NCBI GenBank assembly: GCA_017305715.1
Contig: JAFKKG010000035.1
Location: 49,836 to 113,835 of the forward strand
Source of the DNA: Hyphomicrobiales bacterium
GTDB lineage: Bacteria > Pseudomonadota > Alphaproteobacteria > Rhizobiales > Xanthobacteraceae
Direction: 5' to 3'
Length of the DNA stretch: 64,000 bases
The notes under the pieces: generated by a model
Told to the model about the DNA's origin: nothing
The model's input: only the letters and a program-made list of their open reading frames with translations
The model's database searches: none
In this document: positions 58,296 through 64,000 of the stretch, piece after piece
How the letters are laid out: every line of letters starts with the position of its first letter
How positions within the stretch are numbered: position 1 is the stretch's first letter
Program-made: the position numbers and the translations under genes

Positions 58296-59132
58296 TTACA
58301 CGGCATCAGCGAGGAGAGTCCGGAGCATCGGATGATTGCGGTCGGCCAGGCCATCGATCACATCGAAATGGTGGCGGCCAGGCTCCTCGATCGTGCAGGT
58401 TTGCGCGCCGAGCCCGGTCCAGATGTTGGCAAGCAGCGCGTTCTGGCGCACGAATTCCGGCCGCTCCGCGCTGCCCACCCAGCAGACCACCCGGGCGCCC
58501 GGCAAGGGCTGCAACAGCACGGGACTTTCGGCTTGCGCTTCGGCCTCATCGATCCGCATGTCGGCATTCGTCGCGATCCTCATCATCGGGCGGAGGTCAT
58601 GCAAGCCCGAGATGGACAAGGTATTGCGGATGCGGGCGCGTGCGGCCTGCGGAAGCGGTGACGTCGCCGAAATCATGCGCGTGACCAGATGTCCGCCGGC
58701 GGAGTGGCCTGTCAGGAAAATCGGGCCATCCACCATCGAGGCCGCCCGCGTGATCGCGGCGGCAATTTCGCGCGTGATGTCGGCCACCCGAACCGCCGGA
58801 CATAGCGTGTAGGAAGGCATCGCCACCGCATAACCGCTGTCGACGGAGCCACGCGCAAGGTGGGACCAATAGCTCTTGTCGAGGGCGCGCCAGAACCCGC
58901 CATGGACGAAGACGACCAGACCCTTGGGCTGGCCCCGGGGGCGGAACAGATCCAGCCGGTTGCGCGGCCGCTCGCCATAGCCGATATCGAGCGTCGCGCG
59001 GCCACTGCCCGCCAGTTCATCGCGATAGGCCTGAGCCGGTTGCACCCAGGCGGCGGGCCAGCGTTCGCCGCCGGGAATGTTGGGGCCGTTGGCGTAGGCG
59101 TCGTTCCAGTCGGAAATCTGATGAAAGATCAT
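58296..59132 (-). CDS. Arylformamidase-like alpha/beta hydrolase (kynurenine formamidase)
   Basis: A 278-residue serine hydrolase. The oxyanion motif HGGFW (77-81) and nucleophile elbow GHSAGGH (S144) are those of animal and yeast kynurenine formamidase (AFMID/BNA7), with a C-terminal His in EEPGRHHFD. It hydrolyses N-formylkynurenine to kynurenine. Most bacteria use the unrelated metal-dependent KynB, so this is non-orthologous replacement. It is divergent from kynU-kynA across 153 bases, which supports the role. Confidence 0.82.
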   Translation of the reverse strand: MIFHQISDWNDAYANGPNIPGGERWPAAWVQPAQAYRDELAGSGRATLDIGYGERPRNRLDLFRPRGQPKGLVVFVHGGFWRALDKSYWSHLARGSVDSGYAVAMPSYTLCPAVRVADITREIAAAITRAASMVDGPIFLTGHSAGGHLVTRMISATSPLPQAARARIRNTLSISGLHDLRPMMRIATNADMRIDEAEAQAESPVLLQPLPGARVVCWVGSAERPEFVRQNALLANIWTGLGAQTCTIEEPGRHHFDVIDGLADRNHPMLRTLLADAV

Positions 59133-59285
59133 GCGGGTCGGCCTACGATCGGGATTCAGTTCGGCGATATCTACTCACATTGTCCGCCTGCCCGACAAGT
59201 CAAAAAGTATTTTAGATATATAACTTTCGGGCTTGAAACGCTTCGCCGCCGTGCCAGTATCCGCCGCCGGCGAACGAGGCCTGTG

Positions 59286-60479
59286 ATGACCGACTTCTCG
59301 CGAACGCGATCCCTGTTTCAGATGCCGGACGGCGTCATCTATCTGGACGGCAACTCGCTCGGTCCCCTGCCCGTCGCGGCGACCGACCGCGTTCGCCGCA
59401 TGATGGCCGAGGAATGGGGACAACAGCTCATCCGCGGCTGGAACAGCGCCGGCTGGATGGCGCAGCCGCGCCGCATTGGAGACCGCATCGGCCGGCTGAT
59501 CGGCGCGCCCGAGGCAAGCGTGGTGATCGGCGACACGCTGTCGATCAAGGTCTATCAGGCGCTCGCCGCCGCCCTCGAACTCAATCCCGGCCGACGGGTG
59601 ATCCTGTCCGACAACGGCAATTTTCCGACCGATCTCTACATGGCCGAAGGTCTGCTCCGGTCGCTCGGCCGGGGATATACGCTCAAGATCGTCGCGCCCG
59701 AGGAAGTCGAGGACGCCATCAACGAGACGATCGCGGTGCTGATGCTGACCGAGGTCGACTATCGTACCGGTCGCCTCCACGACATGAAGGCATTGACCCG
59801 GAGGGTGCACGCCGCCGGCGCATTGACGGTCTGGGATCTCGCCCACTCCGCGGGCGCCATCCCGGTCGACGTATCCGGGGCGAAAGCCGATTTCGCGGTC
59901 GGCTGTACCTACAAATATCTCAATGGCGGCCCCGGCGCGCCGGCCTTCATCTATGTCGCGCCCGGACATGCCGACACGGCGCGGCCCGCCCTTTCCGGAT
60001 GGCTGGGGCATCAGGCGCCGTTTGCGTTCGATCTCGAGTACCGGGCCGGCGCCGGCATCGAACGAATGCGGGTCGGAACGCCGCCTGTCATCGCCATGGC
60101 CGCGCTCGACGCTGCGCTGGATGTCTGGGAGGGCGTCAGCATGAATGACGTCCGCAAAGCATCGATTGCGCTCGCCGATCTGTTCATCCGCGAAGTCGAA
60201 ACCCGCTGTCCGGAGCTGACGCTGGCCTCGCCGCGGGACGGCAGCCGGCGCGGCAGCCAGGTTTCGTTTCGCCATCCGAACGGCTACGCGATCATGCAGG
60301 CGCTGATCGCACGCGGCGTGATCGGCGATTTTCGCGCTCCGGATGCGATCCGCTTCGGCTTTACACCGCTCTACATCGGCGAGACCGAGGTTCGCGCGGC
60401 GATCGATGCGATCGAGGATGTCGTGAACAATCGCCGTTGGGACGCAGCCGAGTATCATCAGATGGCCGCCGTGACATGA
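59286..60479 (+). CDS. kynU: Kynureninase
   Basis: A 397-residue PLP enzyme that cleaves kynurenine to anthranilate and alanine. [11 protein letters not shown] is the N-terminal hallmark; D184 and H187 in VWDLAHSAG and the PLP Lys K210 in [12 protein letters not shown] are in place. The start at 59286 gives the family length. Its stop overlaps the kynA start (ATGA). The upstream gap is A/T-rich (TATTTTAGATATATA near 59208), a likely promoter facing both ways. Confidence 0.95.
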   Translation: MTDFSRTRSLFQMPDGVIYLDGNSLGPLPVAATDRVRRMMAEEWGQQLIRGWNSAGWMAQPRRIGDRIGRLIGAPEASVVIGDTLSIKVYQALAAALELNPGRRVILSDNGNFPTDLYMAEGLLRSLGRGYTLKIVAPEEVEDAINETIAVLMLTEVDYRTGRLHDMKALTRRVHAAGALTVWDLAHSAGAIPVDVSGAKADFAVGCTYKYLNGGPGAPAFIYVAPGHADTARPALSGWLGHQAPFAFDLEYRAGAGIERMRVGTPPVIAMAALDAALDVWEGVSMNDVRKASIALADLFIREVETRCPELTLASPRDGSRRGSQVSFRHPNGYAIMQALIARGVIGDFRAPDAIRFGFTPLYIGETEVRAAIDAIEDVVNNRRWDAAEYHQMAAVT

Positions 60480-61315
60480 CCGGAAAGCCCGACGATCCCG
60501 CCCGCGACGGCGCCCAGATGTCGTTCGACGGACGGATGTCCTACAGCGATTATCTGCATCTGGAGCGCGTGCTGGATGCTCAGAAGCCGCTTTCCGATGC
60601 GCATGACGAACTGCTGTTCATCGTTCAGCACCAGACCTCCGAACTCTGGATGAAGCTGGCGATCCACGAAATCCGCTCCGCCATCAAGGCCATCCACAAC
60701 GACAGGCTCCAGCCCGCCTTCAAGATGCTGTCGCGCATCGCCCGGATCTTCGAACAGCTCACCGGCGCCTGGGACGTTTTGCGGACGATGACGCCGAGCG
60801 AGTATACCAAGTTTCGCGACCAGCTCGGCCAGTCGTCGGGCTTCCAGTCGTACCAGTACCGGGCCATCGAATTCCTCGCCGGCAACCGCAATATTGCAAT
60901 GCTCGGTCCTCATCTCCACCGCCCCGACATCGTCGCCAGCCTGGAGGAGATTCTGGGCCAGCCCAGTCTCTACGACGAAGCACTGCTTCTGCTGGCGCGG
61001 AGCGGCTTTGACATCGGCGAGGATGCGCAGCGAACGGATTGGCGCGTGACGCGGACCGCGAACGACAGGGTGTTGAATGCCTGGAAGAGCGTCTACGCAT
61101 CGCCCGAGACATACTGGATGCTCTATGAACTGGCCGAAAAGCTGGTCGATTTCGAAGACTATTTCCGCCGCTGGCGCTTCAACCATGTCACGACAGTCGA
61201 GCGCATCATCGGCCTGAAGCGCGGAACCGGCGGCACGTCGGGCGTATCCTATCTGCGCAGGATGCTCGAGGTCGAACTGTTCCCGGAGCTCTGGAAAGTG
61301 AGAACGGAGCTTTAG
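60476..61315 (+). CDS. kynA: Tryptophan 2,3-dioxygenase
   Basis: A 279-residue haem dioxygenase that opens the indole ring of tryptophan to N-formylkynurenine. Distal H52 in [21 protein letters not shown] for substrate binding, and axial His in [15 protein letters not shown] (about residue 238) are present, with the terminal [11 protein letters not shown]. It overlaps kynU and forms, with the divergent formamidase, a complete tryptophan-to-anthranilate set. Confidence 0.96.
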   Translation: MTGKPDDPARDGAQMSFDGRMSYSDYLHLERVLDAQKPLSDAHDELLFIVQHQTSELWMKLAIHEIRSAIKAIHNDRLQPAFKMLSRIARIFEQLTGAWDVLRTMTPSEYTKFRDQLGQSSGFQSYQYRAIEFLAGNRNIAMLGPHLHRPDIVASLEEILGQPSLYDEALLLLARSGFDIGEDAQRTDWRVTRTANDRVLNAWKSVYASPETYWMLYELAEKLVDFEDYFRRWRFNHVTTVERIIGLKRGTGGTSGVSYLRRMLEVELFPELWKVRTEL

Positions 61316-61442
61316 GCGAACGGATTTCAAGCCCGTGACCGGCATATCGATCGCGGCCCCCTCGCCCGCGGTGTCCGCGTAGAGGCTCGGCGGCAGAGCG
61401 AGGGGTTGATGGGTCACGGTCATACGGTCCGGCAAGTTCAAA

Positions 61443-62174
61443 TCAGAGAGGATGCAGCACACGGTGCAGGAAATCCTGCGTCCGCGCGTGCTGCGGCGCA
61501 TTGAGCACGGATTTCGCAGCCCCCTGCTCGACGATGACGCCGCCGTCGATGAACAGCACGCGGTCGGCGACATCCCGGGCAAATCCCATCTCGTGGGTGA
61601 CCACGACCATGGTCATGCCGTCATCGGCAAGCTTGCGCATGACGCCGAGCACCTCACCGACCAGTTCCGGATCGAGCGCGGAGGTCGGCTCGTCGAACAG
61701 GATCGCCTTGGGCTGCATCGCAAGCGCACGCGCAATGGCGACGCGCTGCTGCTGGCCGCCGGAAAGCTGTCCCGGATAGGCGTCGGCCTTCTCGGCAAGC
61801 CCGACCTGCGCCAGCAAGGCACGGCCGCGTTCGAGCGCATCGGCCGCGGGTTCCTTTTTCACGTAGATCGGTCCTTCGACCACGTTCTCCAGCGCGGTGC
61901 GATGCGGAAACAGGTTGAAGCGCTGGAACACCATCGACACCTGGGTGCGGATCGCGACGATCGACGGCGCCTTGTTGTCGACCCTTGCCCCCTCCACCAG
62001 GATGTCGCCGGAATCGTAGCTTTCCAGGCCGTTGATGCAGCGCAGGATGGTCGACTTGCCGGAACCTGACGGGCCGATGATGCAGACCACCTCGCTCTTC
62101 TCGACCGAAGCCGTAATGCCCTTCAGTACCTCGTTGGAACCAAAGCGTTTATGGACATTGCTGAGCTCGATCAT
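61443..62174 (-). CDS. Polar amino acid ABC transporter ATPase
   Basis: A 243-residue GlnQ/HisP-type ATPase. Walker [10 protein letters not shown] near residue 35, signature [15 protein letters not shown], Walker [12 protein letters not shown] and H-loop VVTHEMGFA are all intact. The start at 62174 overlaps the permease stop (ATGA); the frame open further upstream only mirrors the permease gene. It converges on kynA with 127 bases between. Confidence 0.9.
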   Translation of the reverse strand: MIELSNVHKRFGSNEVLKGITASVEKSEVVCIIGPSGSGKSTILRCINGLESYDSGDILVEGARVDNKAPSIVAIRTQVSMVFQRFNLFPHRTALENVVEGPIYVKKEPAADALERGRALLAQVGLAEKADAYPGQLSGGQQQRVAIARALAMQPKAILFDEPTSALDPELVGEVLGVMRKLADDGMTMVVVTHEMGFARDVADRVLFIDGGVIVEQGAAKSVLNAPQHARTQDFLHRVLHPL

Positions 62175-62824
62175 TTGCGGTTCGCCTTCTTTTCGAAGTG
62201 GCGAACCAGCAGGATCAGCGGAATGCTCATGGTGAGGTACATCAGCGCGACCAGCGTGAACACACTGGTGTTCTTGAAGGTCGAGGACGCGATCAGCTTG
62301 CCCTGCAACGCCAGTTCGGCGACCGTGATGGTGGAGGCCTGCGAGGAATCCTTCAGCATCATGATCATGACGTTGCCGTAGGGCGGCAGCACGATCCGGA
62401 CCGCCTGCGGCAGCAACACGCGGCGCATGGTCAGCCACCAGCCCATGCCGATGGTCTGGGCGGCCTCGATCTGCCCCTTGTCGATCGCCTCGATGCCGGC
62501 GCGGAAGTTTTCGGCCTGGTAGGCCGAATAGGCGATGCCGAGCCCGATGATCGAGGCCTGCAGCGCCGTCAGAGCGACGCCGAAATCGGGCATCACGAAA
62601 TAGAGGTAGAACAGCAGCACGATGATCGGGATGCCGCGGATCACATTGATCAGACCGGCGCTCAGTCCCGACAGCGCGCGAATGCCGGAAACCCGCATCA
62701 AGGCCCACAGCAGGCCCAGCACCGTCGACAGCAGCAGCGAGCCAATCGTGACGACGACCGTCAGCCAGACGCCCTGCAACAGGATCGGCAGGAACTCGAC
62801 GGCGTCGCGCAGGAAGTTTTGCAT
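62171..62824 (-). CDS. Polar amino acid ABC transporter permease
   Basis: A 217-residue permease of the HisM/GlnP type with about five helices. The EAA loop is [23 protein letters not shown] (residues about 137-160) and [14 protein letters not shown] is the family block. It is the only permease in the operon, so the channel is a homodimer or uses one from elsewhere. It starts 35 bases after the binding-protein stop. Confidence 0.9.
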   Translation of the reverse strand: MQNFLRDAVEFLPILLQGVWLTVVVTIGSLLLSTVLGLLWALMRVSGIRALSGLSAGLINVIRGIPIIVLLFYLYFVMPDFGVALTALQASIIGLGIAYSAYQAENFRAGIEAIDKGQIEAAQTIGMGWWLTMRRVLLPQAVRIVLPPYGNVMIMMLKDSSQASTITVAELALQGKLIASSTFKNTSVFTLVALMYLTMSIPLILLVRHFEKKANRK

Positions 62825-62859
62825 CGGCTCAGATCACGCCTCACGCCTGCGCATCCACA

Positions 62860-63627
62860 TTACGAGGCTTTGGGCTTCAGACCCCATTTGTCGAGAATCT
62901 TGTCGAGGGCGCCGCTGGCCTTCAGCTTGGCAAGCGAAGCATTGATCTTGCCGAGCAGTTCCTGGTCCGTCTTGCGGACCCCGATCGCGACAGTGCCGAC
63001 GGTGACCGGCTTGTAGGAATCCACCAGGCGGACGTCGCCAAACGCACCCTGCTTCAGATTGTAGGCGAGGATCGGAAAATCGGCGAAGCCGGCCTTGAGA
63101 CGGCCTGCATTCACGTCACGCAAAATATCCGGAATGGTGTCGTAGACCTTGACCTCGCTGAACAATCCCGTCTTCTTCAACGCATCGACAAACGCCGTTC
63201 CGACCTGGGCGCCGACCACCTCACCCTTCAAATCTTCCTGCGAGACATAGTTCCTGGCGTCGGTCTTCGGCACCACGAGGCCCTCGCCATAGGTGTAGAC
63301 GGCTTCCGAGAAATCGATCACTTCCTTGCGCGCCGCGGTCGCGAACATCGCCGCCGAGATGATGTCGATCTTGTTCGAGGTCAGCGATGGCACCAATGCG
63401 GAAAACTGCATCGGCTCGATCTGGATCTGGAAGCCGGCGTCTTTGCCGATCTCGGTGATCAGATCGACCATCACGCCCTGAATGCTGTTGGTCTTGGTTT
63501 CGAGGAAGGTGAAGGGAATCCCCGTTGGCGTCGAGCCGACCTTGAGCACCTGCTGCGCCGACAATGGCGCGGCGGCGGCAAGGACGAGCGCCGCGGTCGC
63601 GGCCTGAACCAGACGTTTGAAAAGCAT
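62860..63627 (-). CDS. Polar amino acid ABC transporter substrate-binding protein
   Basis: A 255-residue periplasmic type-II binding protein (SBP_bac_3). Signal peptide residues 1-25 (cleaved near LSA-QQ), then VLKVGSTPTGIPFTFLETKT and DIISAAMFATAARKEVIDFS. The start at 63627 follows GAGGGGG; an in-frame extension to 63957 reaches the repeat element and is rejected. First gene of the three-gene importer. Next to kynA it might carry tryptophan or kynurenine, but that is only positional inference. Confidence 0.9.
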   Translation of the reverse strand: MLFKRLVQAATAALVLAAAAPLSAQQVLKVGSTPTGIPFTFLETKTNSIQGVMVDLITEIGKDAGFQIQIEPMQFSALVPSLTSNKIDIISAAMFATAARKEVIDFSEAVYTYGEGLVVPKTDARNYVSQEDLKGEVVGAQVGTAFVDALKKTGLFSEVKVYDTIPDILRDVNAGRLKAGFADFPILAYNLKQGAFGDVRLVDSYKPVTVGTVAIGVRKTDQELLGKINASLAKLKASGALDKILDKWGLKPKAS

Positions 63628-64000
63628 CGTACCCCCTCGACAGTTTGGCACCGGGCGGCGATGTCCGTCTTCATCCATAAGCCAACTGCAGGTTTCGCCG
63701 CCCAAGCCTGTTTTCATAACCATGCCGAAAGCCGGACTATGAAGCAAGGCGACAGTTTTCTGTCGTCCCGGCGACGACAAGGACATATCCTCGCCTTCTC
63801 GCGACGCATTGCGCCCGAGCTTTGCCGGACATTCTCCGCCCTCTGCAAATGGAGGGCGCAGGGAATGCCGGATGCGCGCTGCACCCGCGGTCTCATGTGC
63901 AATGTGCACAAAAGAGTGCGCACATGAGCATACAGGGCAGCGGAGAACATCCGACATTCCCTGCGCGATGGCTTTACGGTTTATGGCGAGCTCTCCCCGG
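63628..64000. other. Gene-free right edge: promoter region followed by repeat element
   Basis: 373 bases with no credible gene. The first 190 should hold the promoter of the amino acid importer (minus strand). From about 63820 onward the sequence becomes a series of nested inverted repeats, and the last 34 bases appear to continue the same element beyond the window. Confidence 0.6.
63826..63966. repeat. Complex multi-stem palindromic repeat element
   Basis: Four inverted-repeat pairs lie within 141 bases: CGGACATTCTCCGC (63826-63839) with GCGGAGAACATCCG (63940-63953), 12 of 14 paired; GCCCTC (63838-63843) with GAGGGC (63852-63857); GCGCAGGGAATG (63856-63867) with CATTCCCTGCGC (63955-63966), perfect; and CTCATGTGC (63892-63900) with GCACATGAG (63920-63928), perfect. 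It resembles dispersed intergenic repeats that I recall from Bradyrhizobium-type genomes; copy number cannot be seen here. Confidence 0.6.

Noticed and set aside
59133-59285. Lrp- or KynR-type operator between formamidase and kynU
   Set aside because: The gap is A/T-rich and surely promoter DNA, but I could not find a convincing symmetrical site or a regulator gene nearby.

Overview
This 64 kb window is GC-rich, densely packed chromosomal DNA from a metabolically versatile alphaproteobacterium. The closest fit is Bradyrhizobium or a near relative. That inference rests on a ChvE/GguAB sugar transporter, the lanthanide-type methanol oxidation genes, many branched-chain-type ABC transporters, orphan tripartite-tricarboxylate binding proteins and a complex palindromic repeat at the right edge. 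I see no rRNA, tRNA, CRISPR array, prophage, insertion sequence or obvious pseudogene. Almost every gene is a catabolic enzyme, a transporter or a local regulator, and many operon neighbours overlap by ATGA or GTGA.

Left part (1-9.5 kb): a three-gene ExbB/MotA-like membrane cluster; two small secreted proteins of unknown role; an AraC-type regulator divergent from a C1 module of xoxF (lanthanide methanol dehydrogenase), a cytochrome c, glutathione-dependent formaldehyde dehydrogenase and gfa; then a LysR regulator.

9.7-18.3 kb (minus strand): a Liv-type ABC transporter with two binding proteins, running with overlapping genes into a haem aldoxime dehydratase and a nitrilase. The enzymes would convert an aldoxime to a nitrile and then to a carboxylic acid, probably on an imported plant-type compound. 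18.5-27.4 kb: a TPR protein, a DUF805 protein, and a pentose/galactose operon (chvE-gguA-gguB, aldose epimerase, arabinose/galactose 1-dehydrogenase, a 2-keto-3-deoxy acid dehydratase) that fits non-phosphorylative L-arabinose or D-galactose oxidation.

27.6-42.9 kb: a catabolic island whose substrate I cannot name. It holds two MmgE/PrpD proteins, two PcaC-type decarboxylases, a 3-hydroxyisobutyrate-dehydrogenase-like enzyme, two SDRs, a Liv-type transporter with a LivM-LivG fusion and two Tat-exported binding proteins, a GntR regulator and two orphan Bug proteins. Two clear palindromic operator candidates lie within it. This is the part most likely to be an undescribed pathway.

42.9-52.3 kb: histidine utilisation (hutU-hutH-hutI divergent from hutF-hutC and a NitT/TauT-type ABC transporter), with a good HutC operator between the divergent arms. 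52.3-54.8 kb: 5-oxoprolinase pxpABC. 55.1-58.3 kb: a compact URC uracil-catabolism operon (GTP cyclohydrolase II-like URC1, DUF1688 URC4, uracil phosphoribosyltransferase with an altered PRPP loop). 58.3-61.3 kb: tryptophan to anthranilate (alpha/beta-hydrolase formamidase, kynU, kynA). 61.4-63.6 kb: a polar amino acid ABC transporter. The window ends in a multi-stem repeat element.
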